Part shown: positions 52,234 to 61,070 of the stretch, piece by piece
Layout: each line of letters begins with the position of its first letter
How positions within the stretch are numbered: the stretch's first letter is position 1
Assembly (NCBI GenBank): GCA_045538635.1
Contig: JAZSRU010000093.1
Location: forward strand, 1-64,000
Direction: 5' to 3'
Source of the DNA: RGIG5270 sp045538635
GTDB lineage: Bacteria; Verrucomicrobiota; Lentisphaeria; Victivallales; Victivallaceae
DNA: 64,000 nucleotides
The notes under the pieces: model-generated
The model's database searches: none
Seen by the model: the letters and a program-made list of their open reading frames with translations, nothing else
What the model was told of the DNA's origin: nothing
Made by a program: the position numbers and the translations under genes

Positions 52234-53808
52234 ATGTCTGCTCCGCCGCGTATCAATCTGCTGAAAAGTTCCCTGTGGATGTCAGCTGCCACTCTGCTCA
52301 GCCGCATCCTCGGTCTGGTGCGTACTGTTCTGGAAGCGGCGGTTCTCGGCGGAGGAGCAGTTGCCAGTCAATGGGGGTTTGCGATCATATTTCCGAATAT
52401 CTTCCGCAGAATTCTGGGCGAAGGTGCATTGGGAACGGCACTTATCCCGCTCATCAGCAATGCTGAAACAGAGGAAGAACGCGCTGCTGTCCGCCGGAAG
52501 CTGGGAATTGTATTCACCGTTCTCGGGGCAATATTGATAATCATTATTATTTTAACGACTCTTTTTGCATTACTTTTCGGAGATATGTTTGAAAAAGAGT
52601 ACATCCGCAATGCGTTCAAACTGATTCCTTATCTGATGCCTTACGCATTTTTCATCTGTCTGATCGGTATCGGCGGGGCATGTTTAAGTACCAGAAGGAT
52701 ATTTTTCCTACCCGCACTGGCAGGATTGCTGCTAAATATTTTCATCATTTCAACTCTCGGATATTTTTATTACCATCAAATGTCTGATATGCAGTTTGTA
52801 CTCCGCAAACTCTCTCTGTCGGTAATAATTTCCGGCATCATCCAGCTGTTTTTCATTGGTATTCTGATGAAAAAACATGGAATATTTCCTGAATTTCATC
52901 TTCTGAATTTCAAAACACACAAAAATATCCTGCATGAATTATGGTCACTCGCACTACCCGGATTGATTGCAGGCGGAGCATTACAGTTGAGCCTCTTGAT
53001 CGACAAAGGGATCGCCATGTTTATCGGAGCGGATGCGCTGCCATCGCTGAGTTATTCTGAAAGAATCGTGTATTTGCCGGTAGGAGTTTTTGCTCTCTCC
53101 ATCGGGTCGGTGCTGATGGCGGATATGTCGCGGGCGGCAGCGGCAGGCAGAACAGATGAATTGATAGAAGATTTACAGTTCAGCCTGCGTCATGTTATTT
53201 TCTGCTGTATTCCAATGAGTATTTTTGTGGTATTTTTCCGCACAGAAATAATTGAAGCACTTTTTTTACGCGGCAAATTCTCCATGCACGATATGGATGA
53301 AACCGCATGGGCGATGCTTTTCTACTGTACCGGCATCCCGTTTTTCTGCTCTCTCAAGGTGATAACTCCGGCATTTTTCGCCCGCAAAGACATGAAAACG
53401 CCGATGAAAATATCCATTCTTGCCAATATTCTGAACCTGGTGCTGAATCTGCTCCTGATGTATCCATTGAAACAAGGCGGCTTGGCATTGGCTACCGTTC
53501 TTGCGAGCGTCTTCAACAATACAATTCTGCTCTTCATCCTGCACCGGAGCAACCTCAAACTTAACTGGAAAGAGCTGATTTTCTCTCTTTTAAAAAGTTT
53601 TGCCGCCTGTGTCCCTGCCGTTCTCATATCATTGAGTGCAATTCCTCTGCTGATGAAAATTGCCAAGTTCAACGGCGGAAGATTTATTTCCATTATGATA
53701 CTGCTGATGATTTTCGGAATATCATATTTCGCCGGAAGTTTTCTGGTCCGCTCCAATGAACTTAAAGAATTTGTCAACATTCTCAAACGACGGAGAAGCA
53801 GAAATTGA
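52234..53808 (+). CDS. murJ: Lipid II flippase MurJ
   Basis: 524 residues with about 14 transmembrane helices, MOP superfamily. The N-terminal AATLLSRILGLVRTV and GAVASQWGFAIIFPNIFRR motifs, with FRRILGEGALGTALIPL, are MurJ signatures. It moves lipid II across the inner membrane for wall synthesis, working with RodA/PBP enzymes encoded elsewhere. Its stop overlaps the TTG start of ttcA. Confidence 0.94.
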   Translation: MSAPPRINLLKSSLWMSAATLLSRILGLVRTVLEAAVLGGGAVASQWGFAIIFPNIFRRILGEGALGTALIPLISNAETEEERAAVRRKLGIVFTVLGAILIIIIILTTLFALLFGDMFEKEYIRNAFKLIPYLMPYAFFICLIGIGGACLSTRRIFFLPALAGLLLNIFIISTLGYFYYHQMSDMQFVLRKLSLSVIISGIIQLFFIGILMKKHGIFPEFHLLNFKTHKNILHELWSLALPGLIAGGALQLSLLIDKGIAMFIGADALPSLSYSERIVYLPVGVFALSIGSVLMADMSRAAAAGRTDELIEDLQFSLRHVIFCCIPMSIFVVFFRTEIIEALFLRGKFSMHDMDETAWAMLFYCTGIPFFCSLKVITPAFFARKDMKTPMKISILANILNLVLNLLLMYPLKQGGLALATVLASVFNNTILLFILHRSNLKLNWKELIFSLLKSFAACVPAVLISLSAIPLLMKIAKFNGGRFISIMILLMIFGISYFAGSFLVRSNELKEFVNILKRRRSRN

Positions 53809-54557
53809 ATATACCACGCGACATCATGCGCAAAGCAGGCGAAGCGGTCGTAAATTACCGTATGACCGAAGCCAATGACCGTATATTCATCGGACTTTCA
53901 GGCGGCAAAGACAGTTTTGTGCTTGCCCATGTCCTTTATGAACTGCAAAAAAAAGCGCCGGTGCCGTTTGAACTTGTCTGCGGCACATTTGATCCCGGTT
54001 TTCCGGATTTCGGCATAGATACCATACGCAATTATGCTGAATCTCAAAACTGGGAATTTCATACCGTCAAACTTGATATCGCGCCGCTTGTTGCGGAAAA
54101 AAACTTTTCCGACAGCCCATGCGCACTGTGTTCCAGACTGCGCCGGGGGCATTTGTACACGCTTATGGACAAATTGAAATGCAATAAACTCGCACTCGGC
54201 CATCATGCTGATGATGCGATCATATCGTTTATGATGTCGTATTTCCGCGGGCACGGCATATCCACAATGGGGCCGAATGTTCCGGCTCTCAATGATAAAC
54301 GGCTCATACGCCCGCTGATACTCGTTCCGGAAAAGAGTATTGCAGACTTTGCTGAAACAGTACAATTTCCGATTTGCGGCAAATGTCAATACAAATCAAT
54401 GCTCGACAGCAGCGGTGACCGTGTTTTTTTCCGCAAAATCCTCTCTGATATAGAAAAACGCATCCCGGATTTCCGCTCTCTTGCATTGAAATCCATGGCA
54501 AAAATAGAGCCTGATTACCTTTTTGACAAAAATTTTCTTGATTTTTTTAAAAAATGA
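53805..54557 (+). CDS. ttcA: tRNA 2-thiocytidine biosynthesis protein TtcA-like
   Basis: 250 residues from a TTG start overlapping the murJ stop (TTGA) with GGAG about nine bases upstream. The ATG seven codons later (53826) is the alternative. The PP-loop SGGKDS (32-37) and the two CxxC pairs (PCALC and FPICGKC) that hold a 4Fe-4S cluster in TtcA are present. It thiolates C32 of certain tRNAs. Related TtuA/CTU1-type enzymes are less likely because of the CxxC spacing. It is immediately followed by a tRNA gene. Confidence 0.85.
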   Translation: MNIPRDIMRKAGEAVVNYRMTEANDRIFIGLSGGKDSFVLAHVLYELQKKAPVPFELVCGTFDPGFPDFGIDTIRNYAESQNWEFHTVKLDIAPLVAEKNFSDSPCALCSRLRRGHLYTLMDKLKCNKLALGHHADDAIISFMMSYFRGHGISTMGPNVPALNDKRLIRPLILVPEKSIADFAETVQFPICGKCQYKSMLDSSGDRVFFRKILSDIEKRIPDFRSLALKSMAKIEPDYLFDKNFLDFFKK

Positions 54558-54558
54558 T

Positions 54559-54586
54559 TTGATTTTTTTAAAAGTATTGTTATATT
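54559..54586 (+). promoter_or_regulatory. Promoter of tRNA-Asp
   Basis: TTGATT (54559-54564), 16 bases, TATATT (54581-54586), ending 43 bases before the mature tRNA. It starts just after the ttcA stop. Confidence 0.65.
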
Positions 54587-54629
54587 AAAGGGTATTAACA
54601 AAACTGCGTTACGCAGCAATGCAAAACGC

Positions 54630-54706
54630 GGGGGAGTAGCTCAATTGGTTAGAGTACCACCCTGTCACGGTGGATGTTGCGGGTTCGAGTCCCGTCTCTC
54701 TCGCCA
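54630..54706 (+). tRNA. tRNA-Asp (anticodon GTC), CCA encoded
   Basis: A full cloverleaf can be drawn. Acceptor 54630-54636 with 54696-54702 (two G-U pairs), D arm 54639-54655, anticodon stem 54657-54661 with 54669-54673. The anticodon loop CTGTCAC places GTC at 54664-54666, and the T arm is 54679-54695 with TTCGAGT. The discriminator is G54703 and CCA is encoded at 54704-54706. It is followed by a run of Ts that may terminate transcription. Confidence 0.96.
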
Positions 54707-54780
54707 TTTTTTTTGCCATGATTCCGGTATCGAACAATATTTTAAAATTCTCCAATGCAATCTGCCAATCGTATAAATCT

Positions 54781-55194
54781 ATGAATATAAAAAACTTACT
54801 GACCCCGATCCTGTTGTTCTGGCTGCTGATTTTTTCATCAGGATGCATGTTTGAGGGCTTTTCGCAATTGCCGGAAATAAATTTCATTGGCAGAAACAAA
54901 GAAGAAGTGGTCAGAATTTTTTCTTCCAATCCACACAAAGCATGGGGAACGCGTATCAATATCTGTACTCCTTTGAAAAATACTCCGCCGTATGATTGTT
55001 ATAACAACAGATATTTTAAAACTGCAGCTGAAGCCCTTGCAGATGAAGAAGTTAAAAAAGCTCCTGCATTGAGCGGATATCGAACTCCGCGCCGCTTTTC
55101 CATGCCGGAGGCACGCGATTATTATATAGTATTTTTTGATAAAAATGGCAAAGTCATTTCACAGAAAACATTCATTATGCAGGATGGCATGTAA
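54781..55194 (+). CDS. Small predicted lipoprotein
   Basis: 137 residues from the ATG at 54781. The frame is open into the tRNA gene, but only this start gives a proper signal peptide (hydrophobic LLTPILLFWLLIF) ending in the lipobox FSSGC. The rest is basic with no motif I know (FIGRNKEEVVRIFSSNPHKA suggests an SmpA-like beginning). A ribosome-binding site is not evident, which lowers confidence. It sits between tRNA-Asp and the convergent giant repeat gene. Confidence 0.55.
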   Translation: MNIKNLLTPILLFWLLIFSSGCMFEGFSQLPEINFIGRNKEEVVRIFSSNPHKAWGTRINICTPLKNTPPYDCYNNRYFKTAAEALADEEVKKAPALSGYRTPRRFSMPEARDYYIVFFDKNGKVISQKTFIMQDGM

Positions 55195-55247
55195 AATTTC
55201 ATTGCTTCCCCGCAAAAAACATATCAGAAAAAGACTGTATATATTTT

Positions 55248-55285
55248 GCCGGCAAATTGAAAAGCAAAACTTTCAATTTACCGGC
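55248..55285. terminator. Hairpin between convergent genes, terminator-like
   Basis: GCCGGCAAATTGAAA (55248-55262) pairs with TTTCAATTTACCGGC (55271-55285), with one mismatch and an eight-base loop. It sits between the small lipoprotein gene (+) and the giant repeat gene (-). Neither side has a strong T-run. Confidence 0.6.
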
Positions 55286-55305
55286 TGGAATTTAATGTTT
55301 GATTC

Positions 55306-58300
55306 TTACAGTACTTCAGTTACAGCAAGAATCAGTTTATTTCCCTGTTCTTTGAGCTGATATCTGAAATCCTCGTATATACAACCGCCGCTGCCAAGAT
55401 TAAAACTCTTATCATCGACATTCAGAACAACATTAGCATAATTGTCCTCCAAATTAACAATATCGCTCCATTGCTGACTTGATTTTTTGGTTGCAAGAGT
55501 GAAATTGCCGCTCATACCATAATCAATATCGAGCCAGAGCCGCGCCCGTGTCATATCTTCAAATGCATTAACATCCCAGAGAGAATTTTTAGCCTGTGCC
55601 GCGTCATTGAGAATCAGATTTATACATTCAACATTTGACAATGCACCGGTAAATTTTGAACCGGATTCAATATAAACAAAATCTTCATCTGCAGAACCGC
55701 CTGTATAAATATGGCCGGTAACCTTTGACTTGCCGCAAATACGGATCTTATTATCTTGCAGATCAGTTGTATGAACTGCATATTTGTGTATTTCATTTTT
55801 ACCGGTTACTTTAGCGGTAATTTTAGCGCTGTCAACAATCAAATCACCTTCCGTAATTTCTACTGCACATGCATATTTTTTACCGGTCGCAGAAATATTC
55901 ACTGAGCATACAGTATTCTCAAATTTATCAGCAGAAATGCCATAAGCGGCTTCTGTTTTTGAAACAGCAGAAATACTTCCTGTCAAACGGTTGTTCAAAC
56001 AGGTGTTTGCCGCATATATACTGCCATATTCCACATGCAGACCATAAACTTTTTTTGATCCGGCAACCGAAATTTTACCAAGATTCAAGCCGGAATCGTC
56101 AAGTTCAAACTTACCATCTGATAATGAATCACTTACAGCCTTGATTCCATATGCATTGGAATTGCTGCTGTTAACTTTCAAAGTCATCTTGGACATATCA
56201 TCAACAGCAAAATTCCCACCGGAATAAAATCCAATCGTTTCCCCTGTACCGGAAACAGTTACTTTGCCTGAAACTGTGTCTGCAGAAAAAGAATCCTGTG
56301 CTGAAATAAATGCAGTATGTGAACTTGCTGAAATATTTTTTGATTTTGCGGTAATTTTTTTAGTTCCGGAAATATTTCCTACACTTACATCGCCGCCATT
56401 TACAGTATATATACCACAAGCATTGGCAATATCAGCAGTTGCAGAAATATTCCATGTCCCGGTAATATCATCCATTGAAACCGATGTCCCGTTATTGGAA
56501 ATTCCAAATGCAGAAACTTTACTGTTTGCACCTGTTCCTTTAGCGGAAACATTCAACTTGGATGTAAATTTACCCTCAATATCAACAGAAATATCATCCC
56601 CGGGACCGAGCAGATTTGTTTCAGCACATATTGCTGCGGCACTGGCATCTGCAGAAACAGCTTTAATCGTAATTGCTCCGGAATAATTGGCAAGTTTCAT
56701 GCCTTCATCTGCGAGGTAAATACCGCAAATACCATATGCCTTGACAGATGTACCGCCGGTTGCATTGATTGAAATCGAGCCGGTATTTTTGCCGAGCATT
56801 TCAAAAGATGATGAAGCTGTGTCTTTTTTCATGCCGTAAACTTCAAGTTTGCCTGCTGCATCCTTTGCATTTATTTTTATCGAACCGGTAAATCCGTTTT
56901 TAATACTCAATTTGCTTCTTACCAGAATAGCAGCAGCTTTACTTACTGCACCATATTTTGAGTTCGCAGTCAACTTGATATCAAATTTACCGGAAAATTT
57001 ATTGACAGCAAGTTCATAACAACATATTCCGAATGCTTCAGCTTCCGCGAATGTACTCTTGGCAGAAATTGTGAATTTTTTTGATATTTCATCAGCAGTG
57101 AATTTATTGCTGACATAAATACCATTGGATTCAGTTTTATCAGCGGAATTTGCGGCAGAAATTGTAATATTCTGCAGGAAATATTTACCATTGACAACAA
57201 AATCTTTTTGGCTGTGATAGCCGAAAGCATTTCCGGCTTTAGCTGTAACTTTGAGAGTTTTAACTGCGTTATTTGCAGACAGGGATTGAATATCGGAACT
57301 CTTGATACCGTAAACATCACCCGCTGATTTACTGACAGTAATGTTATTATCCAGCACAAGAGCCTCGCTCTTATCAGCCAGAACGGCATAATTTACGGCA
57401 GCATCTTTCAAAACAATATCTGCTTTTTCTGTAAACAAAGAATTCTGTTTCAATGTTTCTGCTGCAGAAGTGATTTTCGTATTGAAAACTTCAGCTTTAT
57501 CCGAAAGAGTATCTCTGAGTTTTATCCTGATATAAAGATCATTTCCTTTTTCATAAAAACTGTATGAATAAAGGTCATCGTCAGGAATATTGAGAGATGA
57601 CGGCAAAACTCCGAAAATCTCCTCCCAGGAATTTTTTCTGTTTTTGGTTACAAGTTTGAAATCGCCGCGCAAACCGAAATCTGACTTGATTCCGATTGAA
57701 GATACCTGATCCGCCGCCGCTGCGCTCCATACCGCTTTTTTCTTCTGCGAAGCATCATTTACTAAAAAAATCAGATTTTCAACATTCTTCAAACCACCGG
57801 TCAGTCTGGATCCGGATTCAATGCCGACATAATCTGTTCCGGTACCACCATCAATATAACCTGTCACTTTTGATTTACCAGCAATCTTGATAACGTTATC
57901 AGCTGCTCCGGCAACAACCGCATAAGCAATATCGACATTGCCTTTTTGCGTAGTTTTGGCAGTAATTTTTGCTGAATCCAAACTCAAATCACCGTTTTCA
58001 AACACAACAGCGCGGGCATTATCATAACCGCTTGCGGTAATCCCCGCAGCAAGCGTGATATCATTAAATGTATCAACGCTGATACCGTAAGCTGAACCTT
58101 TTTTAGACACTACAGAAATATTACCGGAAATTTCCTTATTCAAACAACTGTCAGCATCATAATTAACTGCAAGATCGATTTTCACTCCGTATGCGTCAGC
58201 AGAACCGTTTACTGTGATTTTGCCCACATTCAATCCGGCATCGCCGATTTTCACATTTCCCGCCTGAATACCATACGCAGAACCTGCAGATGCAGTAACT

Positions 58301-59694
58301 TTCAATGTCATTTTTGACATATCATCAGCGGCAAAATAATCTGCACCACCAAAACCATACGCGATGCTTCGGGCAGAAACAGTAATTTTGCCTGAAATAT
58401 TATCTGCTGAAAAATCTCCCTGTCCGGAGAAAAAACCGTATCCCCCATCAACCCCGGAAACAGTTTTACTGCCGGAAAGATCATCCATAGAAATATCATT
58501 GTCAGAATACAAACCATAAGCATTTCCATTGCAAGCTTTTGCGGTAATCTTCCATGTCCCCGTGATATCATCTGACTCAATATCGTTTGCATATATTCCA
58601 TAAGCATAAGCGTTTCCTGCCCGCTTATTTTTATTACTGGCAGAAACAGTAATTTTGCCTGAAAAAGTCCCAACATATTTTAAATCAGATGCTTTTGTAC
58701 CGTAAGCAGTTGCAGATGCATTATAATCTTCAGCAATTGCTTTTACAGAAAGTGCGCCGGAATAATTTGCCAAATCCATTTCTCCGGCAGAACAAATACC
58801 ATAAGCCATGCTGTCATGATCATTATCAGCGGTAATTGCAACTGATCCGGTATTTCTGCCGCGAAGCTGAATAGAATCAGCATAAAATCCATAATTTTCC
58901 GCACTTTCTTCTGTTCTGACTTTTATTGAACCGGTAAAACCGTTAAAAATTTTCAATGCAGATACAGAATACAATGCCGCTGCCTTGTTATTACTGCTTT
59001 GATCGCCGTCAGACATTATATCAAACTTACTTGAAACTTTATTGAGTGTAATACTGTTTGCATACACCCCGTAAACATTGGCAATGCTATCATCACTGTC
59101 TGCTGTAACTTTAAATTTGCCGATGAGATTGCCTGCAGAAAAATTTCCAGCTGCGGCATATACCGCCGCTGCGTTCACATTGCCTGCCCCGCGGGCGGTA
59201 ATGGAAAAATTGCCGGTAAAATTCGCAGCAGATTCAATATTCTTTGCGGCATAAATACCATATGCATTTGCTCCGTACATACTGCCGTCATAAAGATTAT
59301 TGGCAGAAACTGTAAAGTTGCGCCGCATAAAAACTCCGCCGATTTTCAAATTGCTGCTGCTTTGCCATCCGTAAGCTGAAATATCAGCATCTTTATGAAC
59401 TTTAAATGAAACTTTAGTGGTCTTTGCCGATTGATTCCCGATAACAACAGGAATTTCACTGTCGTTTCTGTTAATGAAGTAAATACCGGCAGCATCGGCT
59501 GATTCCGCCGCAGTTTTCTGGGTCAATGTAATATTGTTATTCAAAATCAAAATACACTCTGCCGCATAATCATCAACCTTAACAACATTGTATGTATTAA
59601 GCAAGCTGATACCCGCTTTAGACAAAAAAGTATAACTTTTTCCGGAGTTATTTTTGATTGTAACACTATCAGTGATTTTAGAACTGAAAATCAT
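55306..59694 (-). CDS. Giant duplicated beta-solenoid-like repeat protein (1,462 residues)
   Basis: Start at 59694 with AGGAGG five bases upstream; a longer in-frame start lacks this site. The protein has no signal peptide, lipobox or C-terminal autotransporter barrel. It consists of two homologous halves (about 1-720 and 721-1462). Each has some 15-20 short units of the form AYGIYA...I...ISGxxxITA, a DMSKMTLKV block, a block GKSKVTGxIxxG followed by YIESGSxxTGxLxNVE, and a C-terminal KxxxWxxI segment. The pattern suggests a right-handed beta-helix, and GGTGTDY recalls type I-secreted repeat proteins. It may be a surface adhesin exported by a type I-like route, or a cytoplasmic scaffold. The function is unknown. 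Confidence 0.75.
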   Translation of the reverse strand: MIFSSKITDSVTIKNNSGKSYTFLSKAGISLLNTYNVVKVDDYAAECILILNNNITLTQKTAAESADAAGIYFINRNDSEIPVVIGNQSAKTTKVSFKVHKDADISAYGWQSSSNLKIGGVFMRRNFTVSANNLYDGSMYGANAYGIYAAKNIESAANFTGNFSITARGAGNVNAAAVYAAAGNFSAGNLIGKFKVTADSDDSIANVYGVYANSITLNKVSSKFDIMSDGDQSSNNKAAALYSVSALKIFNGFTGSIKVRTEESAENYGFYADSIQLRGRNTGSVAITADNDHDSMAYGICSAGEMDLANYSGALSVKAIAEDYNASATAYGTKASDLKYVGTFSGKITVSASNKNKRAGNAYAYGIYANDIESDDITGTWKITAKACNGNAYGLYSDNDISMDDLSGSKTVSGVDGGYGFFSGQGDFSADNISGKITVSARSIAYGFGGADYFAADDMSKMTLKVTASAGSAYGIQAGNVKIGDAGLNVGKITVNGSADAYGVKIDLAVNYDADSCLNKEISGNISVVSKKGSAYGISVDTFNDITLAAGITASGYDNARAVVFENGDLSLDSAKITAKTTQKGNVDIAYAVVAGAADNVIKIAGKSKVTGYIDGGTGTDYVGIESGSRLTGGLKNVENLIFLVNDASQKKKAVWSAAAADQVSSIGIKSDFGLRGDFKLVTKNRKNSWEEIFGVLPSSLNIPDDDLYSYSFYEKGNDLYIRIKLRDTLSDKAEVFNTKITSAAETLKQNSLFTEKADIVLKDAAVNYAVLADKSEALVLDNNITVSKSAGDVYGIKSSDIQSLSANNAVKTLKVTAKAGNAFGYHSQKDFVVNGKYFLQNITISAANSADKTESNGIYVSNKFTADEISKKFTISAKSTFAEAEAFGICCYELAVNKFSGKFDIKLTANSKYGAVSKAAAILVRSKLSIKNGFTGSIKINAKDAAGKLEVYGMKKDTASSSFEMLGKNTGSISINATGGTSVKAYGICGIYLADEGMKLANYSGAITIKAVSADASAAAICAETNLLGPGDDISVDIEGKFTSKLNVSAKGTGANSKVSAFGISNNGTSVSMDDITGTWNISATADIANACGIYTVNGGDVSVGNISGTKKITAKSKNISASSHTAFISAQDSFSADTVSGKVTVSGTGETIGFYSGGNFAVDDMSKMTLKVNSSNSNAYGIKAVSDSLSDGKFELDDSGLNLGKISVAGSKKVYGLHVEYGSIYAANTCLNNRLTGSISAVSKTEAAYGISADKFENTVCSVNISATGKKYACAVEITEGDLIVDSAKITAKVTGKNEIHKYAVHTTDLQDNKIRICGKSKVTGHIYTGGSADEDFVYIESGSKFTGALSNVECINLILNDAAQAKNSLWDVNAFEDMTRARLWLDIDYGMSGNFTLATKKSSQQWSDIVNLEDNYANVVLNVDDKSFNLGSGGCIYEDFRYQLKEQGNKLILAVTEVL

Positions 59695-59739
59695 ATTGAC
59701 CTCCTTGAATTTTATTTTTTTCTGCAAGGTTTCTATACT

Positions 59740-59767
59740 ATCATAGCATATTAAAACTTATTTTCAA
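59740..59767 (-). promoter_or_regulatory. Putative promoter of the giant repeat gene
   Basis: Minus strand TTGAAA (59767-59762), 16 bases, TATGAT (59745-59740), 45 bases upstream of the ATG at 59694. Confidence 0.55.
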
Positions 59768-59866
59768 CGCCGATTTTAAAAAAAATGATTTTTTTATTTT
59801 GATTTTTTTTCTTGCGGTGATAACTTATTATATTGCTAAACTGATCATTAAAATTGAGGTGCAAAT

Positions 59867-60931
59867 ATGATACAGAAATTACAGGAAGCTTTGGATTCTC
59901 ATGTCAAAAACGGTTCAGAATGCGGTTGTCAATTAGTCATTTTCAAAAACGGAGAACTGCTCTGCGATCTTGTTTCCGGTTATCTCGATAACTCAAAAAC
60001 AGCAAAAGTTGATAAAAATACTCTGTTTCCGGTATTTTCCGCCGGAAAAAGTGTTTTGACCACTCTGGTCCATATATGCGTTGAAAAAGGTTTCCTTGAT
60101 TACGCTGATCCGGTCACAAAATACTGGCAGGAATATGGCGCAAACGGCAAACAGGATACTTGTGTCTGGCACTTTCTCACTCATCGCAGTGCCATGTGGA
60201 ACTTTCCCGCAGATTTTGAATACAAATATTACTATGACTGGGAAAAAGCCTGTGAAGCATTGGAAAAAGCCCCTCTGTGCGGAACTCTCGGCGGTTTTCA
60301 TGAATATCATGCTTTCACTTACGGAATTCTGCTCGGCAGACTGCTGGAAAAAGCTACCGGCAGAAATCTGCGCGCTCTGCTGAAAGAATTTATCCTCGAA
60401 CCTCTGGATATAACTGATTTTTTCTGGGGCTGTCCCGGAATGCGTACCGCCAATCTCGCAAAAATCGTTCCAATCATTGACTCCAACGGCAATGCAGTTG
60501 ACAGCGAATGGCTCAAAATCAATAATTGTGAATATCTTTTTGACGGCTTGAACCCCTCTGTAAATACCGCCGCCAATGCAAAAGCTCTCGCCGTAATTCA
60601 CGCCTCTCTAATCGGCAGAGGTTATAAAGGAATCCGGCTGCTCCGCGATGAAACCATTGAAAATGCCGTAAAAATCCGGCGCGATTCTGCTTATTGTGTA
60701 AAAGCAGATGAATGGGATAAATTCGGCCTCGGCTATATTGTCAGCGGTCCCGCCGCCCCGTGGAACAGATTTTTCGGACAGGCAGGAGCGTGCGGGGCAG
60801 AGGGCTTTGCGGACCGGGAAACCATGTATGCTGTCGGTTTGACCAGAAATCAGCAGATTGCGACTGATCCGGATTATCCGCTGCGCAATGCGATATCCCG
60901 TATCCTCGGCATTCCGGAACGGGTATGGTAA
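59867..60931 (+). CDS. Beta-lactamase-fold serine hydrolase (EstA/AmpC-like)
   Basis: 354 residues, no signal peptide, so cytoplasmic. The SxxK nucleophile motif is Ser58-Ala-Gly-Lys61 in FSAGKSVLT, and the Tyr motif lies in EYHAFTYGILLGRLLEKATG. The overall layout matches class C beta-lactamase-related esterases such as EstA/EstB. Probably a carboxylesterase or amidase acting on an imported compound; antibiotic resistance is not implied. GAGGTG precedes the ATG. It is followed by the GH2 gene, which has its own promoter. Confidence 0.85.
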   Translation: MIQKLQEALDSHVKNGSECGCQLVIFKNGELLCDLVSGYLDNSKTAKVDKNTLFPVFSAGKSVLTTLVHICVEKGFLDYADPVTKYWQEYGANGKQDTCVWHFLTHRSAMWNFPADFEYKYYYDWEKACEALEKAPLCGTLGGFHEYHAFTYGILLGRLLEKATGRNLRALLKEFILEPLDITDFFWGCPGMRTANLAKIVPIIDSNGNAVDSEWLKINNCEYLFDGLNPSVNTAANAKALAVIHASLIGRGYKGIRLLRDETIENAVKIRRDSAYCVKADEWDKFGLGYIVSGPAAPWNRFFGQAGACGAEGFADRETMYAVGLTRNQQIATDPDYPLRNAISRILGIPERVW

Positions 60932-60947
60932 ACTTCTGAAAACAATC

Positions 60948-60978
60948 ACAAAATTACATTTTTTTATTACAAAATTAC
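60948..60978 (+). promoter_or_regulatory. Direct repeats upstream of the GH2 promoter, possible activator site
   Basis: ACAAAATTAC occurs at 60948-60957 and again at 60969-60978, 21 bases apart (two helical turns). The second copy ends two bases before the -35 box. This is the arrangement expected for a dimeric activator of AraC type. The regulator is not in the window. Confidence 0.45.
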
Positions 60979-60980
60979 TA

Positions 60981-61009
60981 TTGATATTTTCCGGAACGTG
61001 TTGTATAAT
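60981..61009 (+). promoter_or_regulatory. Putative promoter of the GH2 gene
   Basis: TTGATA (60981-60986), 17 bases, TATAAT (61004-61009), about 61 bases upstream of the ATG. Confidence 0.6.
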
Positions 61010-61070
61010 ATGTATAATAAGATTATGATGTTTTTAATCAGGATCATTTAAACACAAAAAGGAAAATTTA

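Noticed and set aside
54670..54780. Longer N-terminus of the small lipoprotein starting inside the tRNA
   Set aside because: It would be translated from tRNA sequence. The signal peptide begins only at 54781.
54630..59694. Genomic island inserted at tRNA-Asp
   Set aside because: The region after the tRNA carries accessory-looking genes, but I saw no integrase and no second copy of the tRNA 3' end as an attachment site.
60948..61020. Second riboswitch or attenuator before the GH2 gene
   Set aside because: The repeats are upstream of the promoter, not in the transcript, and no stable fold is visible in the leader.
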